From assembly GCA_905480085.1 (NCBI GenBank), contig CAJQPD010000076.1:1-7401 (forward strand): a stretch of DNA of 7,401 nucleotides. The letters run 5' to 3'. Positions within the stretch are counted from its first letter, which is position 1. Every line of letters begins with the position of its first letter. This DNA comes from an uncultured Acidimicrobiia bacterium. Its GTDB lineage: Bacteria; Actinomycetota; Acidimicrobiia; Spongiisociales; JAENVV01. Under the pieces are notes generated by a model. That model was not told where the DNA came from. It did not search any database and saw only the letters and a program-made list of their open reading frames with translations. The position numbers and the translations under genes are program-made. Below are positions 1 through 6,946 of the stretch, one piece after another.

Positions 1-143
1 CCGCGCATGACCTCGACCCCTTTGGCAGCCAAAGCCGGGTAGTCACCGCGAGCCACACTGCGCACGTACCATCCGCGGGCCAGGAGTTGGTCGACGACCG
101 CTCCGCCGACGAAGCCTCCTCCGCCGGTCACCAGAACTTTCAT
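1..143 (-). CDS. oleD: OleD, NAD(P)-dependent beta-ketoacid reductase, N-terminal fragment (cut by window edge)
   Basis: Only the first 47 codons lie in the window; the gene continues past the left edge. The start MKVLVTGGGGFVGG has the TGxxGFxG dinucleotide-binding loop (residues 6-13) of an extended short-chain dehydrogenase/epimerase Rossmann fold, followed by a helix and a second strand (WYVRSVARGD), as at the beginning of known OleD proteins. OleD reduces the 2-alkyl-3-ketoacid made by OleA to the beta-hydroxyacid used by OleC. The start is the ATG at 143-141, which shares ATGA with the oleC stop, so translation is probably coupled. The fold call is firm. The OleD name rests mainly on position after oleA, oleB and oleC, because the catalytic Tyr-x-x-x-Lys lies outside the window. 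Confidence 0.85.
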   Translation of the reverse strand, partial: MKVLVTGGGGFVGGAVVDQLLARGWYVRSVARGDYPALAAKGVEVMR

Positions 144-1762
144 TCCACGCGTTTCTGCGCCCAGAGCGCCAGGGCCGGTCGGTCGATCTTCGAGTTGTGC
201 CGGACGTCAGTCGGAAAGCCCTTGTGCGACAGCACCCGTTCCACCCGCTCGGCTCCCACTTCGGCAGCCTCGGCATGGTCATCGACGAAGCTGAGAATCT
301 CGTCGAGAACGTCGTCGTTGTAGCCAGGCTCGAGTTCGACACAGACGACGAGTCGCTGCTCGCCGGGTTGGCCGACTCCAACCAACGCCGATCGGGCGAC
401 GGCCGGGTGCTGGTCGACCAGCGACTCAACCGGAACGGTCGGAACGTCCCCGTGGGCGGATCGAACCCGATGGGACCGGCGGCCCCCGAACCAGAGTCGA
501 CCCTCGTCGTCGAACCGGCCGAGGTCGCCCATCCGGTGGGCGACCCTCCCCTCCCAGAACAGTTTGGTCATGGCCATGTCGACCGGACGTTCGACGTATT
601 CGAGACTCACGTTCGCCCCGCACACAACGACCTCCCCAAACGCACCCTGCGGTACCTCAGACACATCGGCAATATCGGAAACCGGTTCGTCGAGGATCGG
701 GATGAGGGTCACGTCAACCCCGGGCACGGGCCGTCCGACGCAGATCCCGGCCCCGTCAAGGTCGGCGAGTTCGGAACTGTCGATCGTGGCAACCGGCAAC
801 GCCTCGGTGGCGCCGTACGGGGTGGCGATCACCGTGCCGTCGGGAACCATGTTCAAGATGCGTTGCTGGATGTGAGATCGAACCGGCGCACCGGCCGACA
901 GGACCAGTTTGACCCCGTCGAGGGTGTCGCCGGTCGCTTCGCCGTGGCGTCCGACCCGGTCAAGCAAAGCGGGTGAGCCGAACATGAGATCGGGATGAAA
1001 TGCGTCGGTGAGTTCGATGATCCGGGTCGGGTCGACATCGCCTGGTTTCGAAAAGTCCATCCGGGGCATGTACGTGGTCAGCCCCATCAGGGGTCCCAAC
1101 AGGGCAAAAGGAGCAAACGTCGACACCGACTTCATGCCACCCGTCAGCCCGTACATGGAGGTGATCATGTCGACCTGGGCACCAAAGATCTTGTGGGTCA
1201 TGACCACTCCCTTGGGAGGACCGGTCGAACCGGAGGTGAACACGATGGCGGCCGGTTCGTCGTCGGCCACGATGGAAGCCACCGGGCCGGTCGTCCACTG
1301 TTCGATGGATCGCCCCCGCTCAGCCACATCATCGAGGGACGGGGTCCCACTTTTGACCCGACCGGCCGAGATCACGGTGGCGTCTGGCGCCCAGCGATAA
1401 AGGGCCCGGGCGGCCAGGGCGGTGGGAATGCCCACGAACCCGAACGGTGACGTTTCTTTAAGGGCCTGGGAGACCGATGACAAGCCGAGCCCGGGGTCGA
1501 TGAGAATCGGAACGGCTCCCGCTCGCATGAGTCCGTAGCCCGCCTCGAACATACCCTTGCCGGGCGTGACCATGAGAACGACTCGTTTGCCGGCGAATCC
1601 CAGCTCGACGAATCCGGCTGCCAGGTGGCGGGTTCGCTGTTCGAAGGCCCCGTACGTGAAGCCGCGGAAGTTGCCCCGTTTACGTTCGGCAACCACCACC
1701 GCCAACTGGTCAGGGTGAGTCGACGCCCAGGTCGACATGCGATCGGTTACCGGTCGGGTCAT
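140..1762 (-). CDS. oleC: OleC, ATP-dependent beta-lactone synthetase (AMP-forming ligase fold)
   Basis: 540 residues, the usual length for OleC. It is an ANL-superfamily adenylating enzyme that converts the 2-alkyl-3-hydroxyacid from OleD to a cis-beta-lactone, the substrate of OleB. Visible motifs: the phosphate-binding loop FTSGSTGPPKGVVM (175-188), the YGATE adenine/phosphate motif (316-320), the ribose-binding Asp413 in HRMGDLGRF, and the C-terminal hinge and lid with Lys525 in RHNSKIDR. That last stretch resembles known OleC proteins more than ordinary acyl-CoA synthetases. The protein ends shortly after the lid. No transmembrane segment or carrier domain is seen. The ATG start overlaps the oleB stop by four bases and the stop overlaps the oleD start by four, so it is an internal gene of a coupled operon. 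A generic fatty acyl-CoA/AMP ligase is the alternative, made unlikely by the neighbours. Confidence 0.94.
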   Translation of the reverse strand: MTRPVTDRMSTWASTHPDQLAVVVAERKRGNFRGFTYGAFEQRTRHLAAGFVELGFAGKRVVLMVTPGKGMFEAGYGLMRAGAVPILIDPGLGLSSVSQALKETSPFGFVGIPTALAARALYRWAPDATVISAGRVKSGTPSLDDVAERGRSIEQWTTGPVASIVADDEPAAIVFTSGSTGPPKGVVMTHKIFGAQVDMITSMYGLTGGMKSVSTFAPFALLGPLMGLTTYMPRMDFSKPGDVDPTRIIELTDAFHPDLMFGSPALLDRVGRHGEATGDTLDGVKLVLSAGAPVRSHIQQRILNMVPDGTVIATPYGATEALPVATIDSSELADLDGAGICVGRPVPGVDVTLIPILDEPVSDIADVSEVPQGAFGEVVVCGANVSLEYVERPVDMAMTKLFWEGRVAHRMGDLGRFDDEGRLWFGGRRSHRVRSAHGDVPTVPVESLVDQHPAVARSALVGVGQPGEQRLVVCVELEPGYNDDVLDEILSFVDDHAEAAEVGAERVERVLSHKGFPTDVRHNSKIDRPALALWAQKRVE

Positions 1763-2640
1763 GAAAGGAAGCTAGCAATCCTGGGTATTAAGTCGACGCG
1801 CTCGTCGTCGAGCACGAGATGGTTGGCAGCGCCGTATTGGACGACTTCGGCGTTCGGGAACCGGCGGACGAACTCGTCGAGGTAGTCGGCGTTGAAGACG
1901 AAATCTTTGGTTCCCCATGCCAGCATGACCGGCTTGTCGCTGAGCAGGGCGAGCCCGTCGCTGATCCGGGCGATGACATCATGGGTTCGGTGATCCGGGT
2001 TGATCGGAATGTCTTTGACGAACTCGTACACTCCGAGGCGACGTTTCCACGAGAAGTACGGGGCCCGGTAGCCACGCCGCTCTTCTCTACTTAATGGTCG
2101 AGTGACCGCAATTCGCACGGCCCCTTCGACAAAGGCGTTGGCTCCCCGCACGACCGTCTCGCCTGCGCCGGCCGAACGCGCTGCCAGCAGGGCGGCGGGG
2201 ATCTTCTTGCCATCAGGAGGGTGGAAGCCGGCCGAGTTCATCACGACCAGTTTGCGAACCCGCGTCGGATTGGCCACGGCCCAGCCGAGTCCGATCGCTC
2301 CACCCCAGTCGTGCATGACCAGGTCAACCGGGCCATCACCGATCACGGTGTCGATGAACTCGCCAAGGTCGGCAATGCGCCGCTCCAACGAAAACGGATA
2401 TTCGGCGCGGCTGGGATGGTCCGAGAAACCCATGCCAATGTGGTCCATGGCGACGGCCCGGTGGCTGGTGGCGAGTGGTCCGATCAGGTTGCGGAAATAG
2501 AACGACCAGGTCGGGTTGCCATGAACCATGACGACGGGCGGCCCCTCACCTTCGTCGACGTAGTGCATCGACATGCCACCAATGGCGGCTTTGTGAGATG
2601 TGAACGGGAACAGCTCGGAGGGGAATTCGTCTGGCAGCAC
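1759..2640 (-). CDS. oleB: OleB, beta-lactone decarboxylase (haloalkane dehalogenase-like alpha/beta hydrolase)
   Basis: 293 residues with a GTG start at 2640-2638 that shares one base with the oleA stop (TAGTG). The frame stays open far upstream inside oleA, but homology begins at DEFPSELFPF, so the GTG is preferred. The oxyanion-hole motif HGNPTW is at residues 40-45, the nucleophile is Asp111 in MHDWGGAIG, the acid is probably Asp246 in WGTKDFVF, and the base is His274 in ANHLVLDD. These are the haloalkane-dehalogenase family features, also found in OleB, where the Asp attacks the beta-lactone and CO2 leaves to give a cis-olefin. In several actinobacteria OleB is fused to OleC; here the two are separate but overlap by four bases (ATGA). 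On its own the protein could be called a haloalkane dehalogenase; the operon decides. Confidence 0.93.
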   Translation of the reverse strand: MLPDEFPSELFPFTSHKAAIGGMSMHYVDEGEGPPVVMVHGNPTWSFYFRNLIGPLATSHRAVAMDHIGMGFSDHPSRAEYPFSLERRIADLGEFIDTVIGDGPVDLVMHDWGGAIGLGWAVANPTRVRKLVVMNSAGFHPPDGKKIPAALLAARSAGAGETVVRGANAFVEGAVRIAVTRPLSREERRGYRAPYFSWKRRLGVYEFVKDIPINPDHRTHDVIARISDGLALLSDKPVMLAWGTKDFVFNADYLDEFVRRFPNAEVVQYGAANHLVLDDERVDLIPRIASFLS

Positions 2641-3671
2641 TACCAGATAAGTTCGTACGCGGCGGCGTTGATACCGCTTCCCATACCCATCAGGATGACC
2701 CGATCGCTTTCGGAGATGCGACCCAGATCGTCCTGCATCGAAAGCAACATCGGAACCGACGCCGGGCCGGTATTGCCAAAGTTCGGGAAGATGCGCGGAA
2801 CCTTGTCGCTGTCGAGTTCGAGCAGGTCGCTGACCGCCTGGGTGTGCACCTGGGAGATCTGATGAATGGCATACATGTCGACCGTTTCGTCCTGGAACGC
2901 GAACTTCGAGAAGGCCTCTTGCCAGGCCTCCTTCGCAAGGTCGAGGCCAGCCCGCAGGAGGCCGGCGGTATCGGTACGCATCTCGTCGGGTTGGCCGACG
3001 CACAACTGATTGTGCTGAGTGTTGGCCCGGCTGAGACCACCAATAAAGCGGTGCGGCGATTCGACGAGATCTCCCCGTGACATCACCATGGCGGCCGCCC
3101 CCGACCCAAGGGTCAGCGTGGCGAACTGTTCGCGGAACATTTCGGGAGTGGCCGTGTCGCCGTTCAGCCGATCGATGGTCGACTCAACGGCCACCCGTGA
3201 ACCTTCTCCATTAACAATAAGGCCATGGTCGATTTCGCCCCGCTCGAGCATCGCCGCCACGATGGTCATACCGTTGAGGAAACCGAGGCAGGCGTTGCCG
3301 ACATCAAAGTTCAGGGCCGTGTCGGGAAGGCCAAGTTTGCCGTGCACGATCGAGGCGGTTGACGGTTCGATGTAGTCGCGACATACCGAGGTGTTGATGA
3401 TGATGCCGATCTCGCGTCGGTCGATGCCGGACACCTCAATTGCTTTTTCACCGGCCAGCGCCGCCGCATCCGATGGCAGCACGCCCTCTTCCCAGAACCG
3501 GCGTTCTTGGATTCCCGCCAGTGACTGAAGGAGTCCGGGTGCGGCGTGGAGGCGCTCATACGAGCCGGCGAGTTGAGCATCAATTTCGTCCGAAGTCACC
3601 ACGATCGGAGCATGGGCATGCTCAACGCTCGTGATAGCAATGTTGGTATAGCGTTGATCTGCCTTCGGCAC
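2640..3671 (-). CDS. oleA: OleA, head-to-head fatty acyl-CoA condensing enzyme (thiolase fold)
   Basis: 343 residues, related to FabH (ketoacyl-ACP synthase III). OleA joins two fatty acyl-CoAs in a non-decarboxylative Claisen condensation to a 2-alkyl-3-ketoacid, the committed step of long-chain olefin synthesis. The active site is readable: Cys128 in DVGNACLGF, His270 in YAIHQIS and Asn300 in FGNTG form the thiolase triad, and Glu102 in YIEPSTAS matches the extra glutamate that marks OleA and acts as the base. The start is GTG at 3671-3669, with an AGAAGGA ribosome-binding site about nine bases upstream and no rival start nearby. It is the first ole gene, 64 bases downstream of the response regulator on the same strand. 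Plain FabH is unlikely given Glu102 and the following oleBCD. Confidence 0.95.
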   Translation of the reverse strand: MPKADQRYTNIAITSVEHAHAPIVVTSDEIDAQLAGSYERLHAAPGLLQSLAGIQERRFWEEGVLPSDAAALAGEKAIEVSGIDRREIGIIINTSVCRDYIEPSTASIVHGKLGLPDTALNFDVGNACLGFLNGMTIVAAMLERGEIDHGLIVNGEGSRVAVESTIDRLNGDTATPEMFREQFATLTLGSGAAAMVMSRGDLVESPHRFIGGLSRANTQHNQLCVGQPDEMRTDTAGLLRAGLDLAKEAWQEAFSKFAFQDETVDMYAIHQISQVHTQAVSDLLELDSDKVPRIFPNFGNTGPASVPMLLSMQDDLGRISESDRVILMGMGSGINAAAYELIW

Positions 3672-3713
3672 CAGAGGGGGTCCTTCTCGGGGCTAGTTAT
3701 TTCGGGTCAGGTG

Positions 3714-3741
3714 AGTGTATCGGACCGGACGCGCTTTACAC
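3714..3741 (-). promoter_or_regulatory. weak candidate promoter before oleA
   Basis: Reading the minus strand, TACACT (3719-3714) fits a TAnnnT -10 element, and GTGTAA (3741-3736) lies 16 bases upstream as a poor -35 element (three of six consensus bases). The -35 would overlap the stop codon of the response regulator. No terminator-like hairpin with a T-run is seen in the 64-base gap, so oleA may also be transcribed by read-through from the regulator genes. Confidence 0.22.
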
Positions 3742-4368
3742 GATCCGACGGTCACTCGCCCAGCGGGCCAACTCGTATCGACTCGAGAGCTGCAGCTTAC
3801 GCAATACCGCAGAAACATGCGTTTCAACGGTCTTGACGGAGATCGACAGACGCGACGCCACCTGCTTGTACGTATACCCCCTGGCGATCTGTCTGAGCAC
3901 TTCGCGTTCCCTCGCCGTCAGTTGATCCAACTCGGGATCGGACACGGTGGGGGCTGACTCGGCGAACGCATCGAGCACGAAGCCTGCCAATCGGGGCGAA
4001 AACACCGCGTCCCCATTGGCAATTCTGGCAATCGCATCCACCAGGTCAGCCGGTGAGATCGACTTGGTGACATAGCCCCGGGCCCCGGCCCGGATCATGG
4101 CTATGACGTCTTCGGCCTTATCCGAAACCGACAGGGCCAGGAAACGAACGTCGGTGTCATCCTCAGAAATATTCTTGATGACGGCCAATCCCCCACCGCC
4201 CGGCATGTGAACGTCAACCAGGACGACCTCGGGTCTCAAATCGCGAATGGCCGCGATTGCATCGTCGACATCGGACGCCCAGCCGACCACGTCGACATGG
4301 TTGGCAAGTTCGGTCCGAACGCCGGTCAGGAACAGCTCATGATCGTCAACCAGAAATACCCGCATCAT
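3736..4368 (-). CDS. NarL/LuxR-family response regulator paired with the PspC-type kinase
   Basis: 210 residues. The receiver domain covers about 1-118, with the acidic pair Asp8-Asp9, the phosphoacceptor Asp52 in VLVDVHMP, Ser80 in the switch position and Lys102 in YVTKSIS. A linker follows, then a LuxR-type helix-turn-helix at about 147-205, opening with LTAREREVLRQIARG and containing the recognition helix in SVKTVETHVSAVLRKL. It is expected to dimerise on phosphorylation and bind an inverted repeat. The first ATG (4368-4366) overlaps the kinase stop as ATGA; a second ATG follows immediately, so the exact start may differ by one codon. The partner is almost certainly the kinase just upstream, and the perfect palindrome at 5607-5623 is its most likely target. 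The closest well-studied type is LiaR/VraR, but no symbol is assigned. Confidence 0.93.
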   Translation of the reverse strand: MMRVFLVDDHELFLTGVRTELANHVDVVGWASDVDDAIAAIRDLRPEVVLVDVHMPGGGGLAVIKNISEDDTDVRFLALSVSDKAEDVIAMIRAGARGYVTKSISPADLVDAIARIANGDAVFSPRLAGFVLDAFAESAPTVSDPELDQLTAREREVLRQIARGYTYKQVASRLSISVKTVETHVSAVLRKLQLSSRYELARWASDRRIV

Positions 4369-5549
4369 TTGTCCGAACCTAGCGGCATCGACAGATGAAC
4401 CTCGGTGCCTCCGTCGATCTCACTCGAGACGGTCGCGGTGCCTCCGTGACGTTCCATGCGCCCGATGATCGAATCGGCGATCCCGTGGCGATCGTCGTCG
4501 ACCGTGCTTACATCGAAGCCGCTCCCCTGGTCCGAAACGAACACGTCCACCTGGCCGTCGGCGGTTTCTGCGTACACCGACACCCACTGAACTCCTGAGT
4601 GGCGGGCGGCGTTGGCGGTGGCTTCCCCGGCAGCCCGGACGAGGGCATCGAGGGTGGGGTTCAACTGGACTTCTCCAACGGTCACCAACTCGACCCGGAT
4701 GTCGTAGTCACGTTCGACCCGACCCGCCATCGATTGGAGAGCGGTACTCAACAACGTCGAATCGACATCTGGATCGGCCTCGAACAACCACTGCCTCAGT
4801 TCACGTTCCTGCGCCCTTGCCAGGTTGACCATTTTGCTGGGATCATCGGACCGCTGGATGAGGGCCAACGTCTGAAGGACCGAGTCGTGAAGATGAGCGG
4901 CCACATCGGATCGTTCCTCCGAGCGAATTCGATCGCTTCGTTCTTCGTTAAGAGCCGACACCAAGCGCACGATCCACGGGCCGACCAGCAACATGAGGCC
5001 GATGGCGGTCACGAGTACGGCCAGGAACGGCAAGCCGAGCGGGGTCAAGGCACTCCTTGAGGCAACGAACGTGGCGACCCCTGCGAATAGGACGACGGTC
5101 CCAACCACCATCCGACTCATCGGTGGTCGCGCCGACACGTCGCCCCCTGGCAGCATCCGCGAGGACAAGCGCATGTAGTTGTCGCCTTTGTCGAGAATGG
5201 CCGCCAGGCCGAACGAGATAAGACCGAACGGCCAAACGACCGAATCCCCGAACCACAGGTTGGCGGCCCGCAGCGTCATCAAGGTAGCGAGCAACATGAG
5301 AGCCAGGCCCAGCTTCTGGGATCGACCAATGACGGTCTTGTTGCCAACGTCAATGGTGTTGACGGTCATGGCTACCCCGATGAGGTAGGCCACCACTCCC
5401 ACCCCACCCGCCAGGGCCAGCACCACGAAGGCCGCCCGAACATACGATGGCGAGACACCAACCGATTCGGCGATGCCGGCAGCCAGACCCGAAAGGATCC
5501 GATCATCTGATCGCCGATACAAAGCCGGCTGTCTTTCGGTGCGCTCCAT
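4365..5549 (-). CDS. PspC-domain membrane sensor histidine kinase (HisKA_3 type)
   Basis: 394 residues. A PspC domain (about 9-62) starts with ALYRRSDDRILSGLAAGIAE and ends in a hydrophobic hairpin. Further membrane segments lie near 79-93, 103-119, 147-164 and 172-196, with only short loops between them, so it probably senses within the membrane rather than through a large external domain. A short coiled linker leads to the HisKA_3 box AAHLHDSVLQTL with phosphoacceptor His221. The ATPase domain has an N box (EATANAARHS, 309-318), a G1 box (SDQGSGFD, 339-346) and a G2 region (HGIADSIIGRMERHGGT). The family is the NarX/LiaS group that partners with LuxR-type regulators. The stop overlaps the regulator start by four bases. 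No Shine-Dalgarno sequence precedes the ATG, and a -10-like hexamer lies only seven bases upstream, which suggests a leaderless message. Confidence 0.93.
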   Translation of the reverse strand: MERTERQPALYRRSDDRILSGLAAGIAESVGVSPSYVRAAFVVLALAGGVGVVAYLIGVAMTVNTIDVGNKTVIGRSQKLGLALMLLATLMTLRAANLWFGDSVVWPFGLISFGLAAILDKGDNYMRLSSRMLPGGDVSARPPMSRMVVGTVVLFAGVATFVASRSALTPLGLPFLAVLVTAIGLMLLVGPWIVRLVSALNEERSDRIRSEERSDVAAHLHDSVLQTLALIQRSDDPSKMVNLARAQERELRQWLFEADPDVDSTLLSTALQSMAGRVERDYDIRVELVTVGEVQLNPTLDALVRAAGEATANAARHSGVQWVSVYAETADGQVDVFVSDQGSGFDVSTVDDDRHGIADSIIGRMERHGGTATVSSEIDGGTEVHLSMPLGSDK

Positions 5550-5556
5550 ACATCAG

Positions 5557-5585
5557 ATGATGGCACGGAGTAGCGTCGGAGCCAA
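5557..5585 (-). promoter_or_regulatory. candidate promoter for the kinase-regulator unit (possibly leaderless)
   Basis: On the minus strand, TTGGCT (5585-5580) and CATCAT (5562-5557) are separated by 17 bases. They match three of six and four of six consensus bases. The -10-like hexamer ends seven bases before the A of the kinase ATG, so transcription could begin at the start codon itself. This agrees with the lack of a ribosome-binding site. It is a sequence-pattern call only. Confidence 0.4.
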
Positions 5586-5595
5586 CGAGGTATTG

Positions 5596-5623
5596 CCCTG
5601 AGACAAACCCTGAGGCTCAGGGT
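5596..5623. promoter_or_regulatory. perfect palindrome plus extra half site in the divergent promoter region, likely regulator binding site
   Basis: ACCCTGAGGCTCAGGGT at 5607-5623 is a perfect 17-base inverted repeat centred on 5615. A further CCCTGAG half site at 5596-5602 starts 12 bases before the copy inside the palindrome, which is close to one helical turn. The centre is 66 bases from the kinase start codon and 64 bases from the start codon of the plus-strand PspC gene. A dimeric LuxR-type response regulator would bind such a site, and its gene is in the adjoining unit. I saw no other full copy of CCCTGAG-CTCAGGG in the window. The palindrome is seen directly; the binding protein is inferred. 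Confidence 0.6.
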
Positions 5624-5678
5624 ATTCGGGGGGCCATACCCAATAGCCGACCAGGTCGCCGTCCCCCAAGATGAAGCC

Positions 5679-6938
5679 ATGAACAACTACACAGAAACAG
5701 CGGCACCGGAGCGTGAACCCTCACCCGACGTGTCGAGGCTCGGACTAGTCCGGCCGGTCAAGCGGCGAATCGTCGCCGGCGTAGCCAGCGGTCTCGCCGA
5801 CTACTGGAACGTGAGCCCGGTGCTCACCCGATTGGGATTCGTCCTGTTGGTATTTGCCGGCGGACTGGGATTTCTCATGTACGCGGCCGGCTGGTTACTG
5901 ATCCCCAACGACGACGGCACCGAATCGATCGCCGAAGAAGCCTTGCGGAAGGCCCGCTCCGGCGAGTCCCATGCCGGAATCGTCCTTATCGGACTGGCGG
6001 CTCTCATCGGGGTTTCGTCCATTGGCGGAGTCGACGGTGGCCTCGCCTGGGCAGTGGCCCTCGGGGTCGTCGGCTACCTCCTTTATCGAGGCGACTTCGG
6101 TCAAGCCAGCAACGACGACCAACCAGCCGGCGGCTCGAACAGCCCCACCAGCGCCTACCAAACCGACCAGGCGAGTTCGGTTGTCTCCCACCAGGAGACC
6201 GCCGAGGGGAGCGGCCCACCGCCTCTCCCGCCCCGCAATGAGCGGCCCGCCCGTCCGCCCCGTCCACCCCGGACGCCACGTACCCCAAGGGAACGGTCCA
6301 TTCTCGGTCGTTTGAGTCTGGCGGCCGGATTGATCACCATCGGCATCATGGCACTATTCGACAACGCCGGAACAAACGTCGAATTCCGCCATTACATCGG
6401 CGCCCTGCTCGTTGTCGTTTCAGTCGGTTTGCTCATTGGCGCATTCGCCGGTCGGGCCCGCTGGCTGGTGCTGATTGGCCTATTCCTGTTGCCCGTGGCA
6501 GCCATATCCCAATGGGTTCCGACTGGTGACTGGCTCGTTTCGATCAACGATGCCGAGACCGTGGTCATCGACCCGACGACCGTCTCGGACCTGCAAACCC
6601 GCTACGAGTTCGAAGCCGGTGACGTCACGTTCGACCTGCGAAACCTTGGAAGCGAGGCATTCGACCTTGAGGTAGATATGAAAGCCGGCGACCTGACCGT
6701 ACTGCTTCCCGACAATACCGACAACAGCAACATCGACGTAACGCTCGGGGTCGGCCAGGTGACCGTCGAAGTAGGCGATGGCCCTCAACCTCAACTAGAG
6801 GTTCAGGTCGGAATCGGCGAAATCAACACGTCAGGGCCCGACCAGGGCGGGTTGGGTTTGGACTACAGCCTGACCGGCGATTCGGCAAGCACTCTCACTA
6901 TTGACCTTGGCATCGGCCAGGTCAACCTCAGGAATTAG
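5679..6938 (+). CDS. PspC-domain membrane protein with LiaF-like C-terminal repeat domain
   Basis: 419 residues. After a polar N-terminus, a PspC domain occupies about 24-78 (RRIVAGVASGLADYWNVSP, then a hydrophobic hairpin ending in GWLLIP). Two short hydrophobic segments lie near 99-136. A flexible, probably cytoplasmic linker follows (about 140-205), strongly proline- and arginine-rich at 179-204. Three more membrane helices lie near 210-226, 238-256 and 261-280. The last 120 residues are a beta-rich domain with a recurring Gly-x-Gly-[DQE]-[VLI] unit (EAGDVTF, KAGDLTV, GVGQVTV, GIGEINT, GIGQVNL), like the C-terminal domains of LiaF and related cell-wall-stress proteins. It diverges from the kinase across a shared palindrome and is probably the module's target, its modulator, or both. 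The ribosome-binding site is poor; the ATG fits the start of the N-terminal region. Exact function is unknown. Confidence 0.85.
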   Translation: MNNYTETAAPEREPSPDVSRLGLVRPVKRRIVAGVASGLADYWNVSPVLTRLGFVLLVFAGGLGFLMYAAGWLLIPNDDGTESIAEEALRKARSGESHAGIVLIGLAALIGVSSIGGVDGGLAWAVALGVVGYLLYRGDFGQASNDDQPAGGSNSPTSAYQTDQASSVVSHQETAEGSGPPPLPPRNERPARPPRPPRTPRTPRERSILGRLSLAAGLITIGIMALFDNAGTNVEFRHYIGALLVVVSVGLLIGAFAGRARWLVLIGLFLLPVAAISQWVPTGDWLVSINDAETVVIDPTTVSDLQTRYEFEAGDVTFDLRNLGSEAFDLEVDMKAGDLTVLLPDNTDNSNIDVTLGVGQVTVEVGDGPQPQLEVQVGIGEINTSGPDQGGLGLDYSLTGDSASTLTIDLGIGQVNLRN

Positions 6939-6946
6939 GAGCTGAC

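Noticed and set aside
197..976. 259-codon open frame on the plus strand, opposite oleC
   Set aside because: It is antisense to a well-supported enzyme gene, its translation has no recognisable domain, and long antisense frames are common in high-GC DNA.
2086..2094. Cluster of rare codons TTA-AGT-AGA in oleB, considered as a bldA-like control or a transfer scar
   Set aside because: TTA codons also occur in the plus-strand PspC gene (5895-5897) and in the small membrane-protein gene, so TTA is not specially restricted here.
2221..2862. 213-codon open frame on the plus strand across oleB and oleA
   Set aside because: It crosses two confident genes on the opposite strand and shows no domain or ribosome-binding site; it is a GC-bias shadow.
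2641..3003. Upstream extension of the oleB frame into oleA
   Set aside because: The frame is open, but the extra residues are arginine- and proline-rich out-of-frame translation of oleA. Homology begins at the GTG at 2640.
3714..3745. Short TCGGA/TCCGA inverted repeat at the end of the regulator gene, considered as a terminator
   Set aside because: The stem is only five bases with a long loop and no T-run on the transcribed side.
4599..5060. 153-codon open frame on the plus strand, opposite the kinase
   Set aside because: It is antisense to the conserved kinase core, with low-complexity, histidine-rich composition and no initiation signal.
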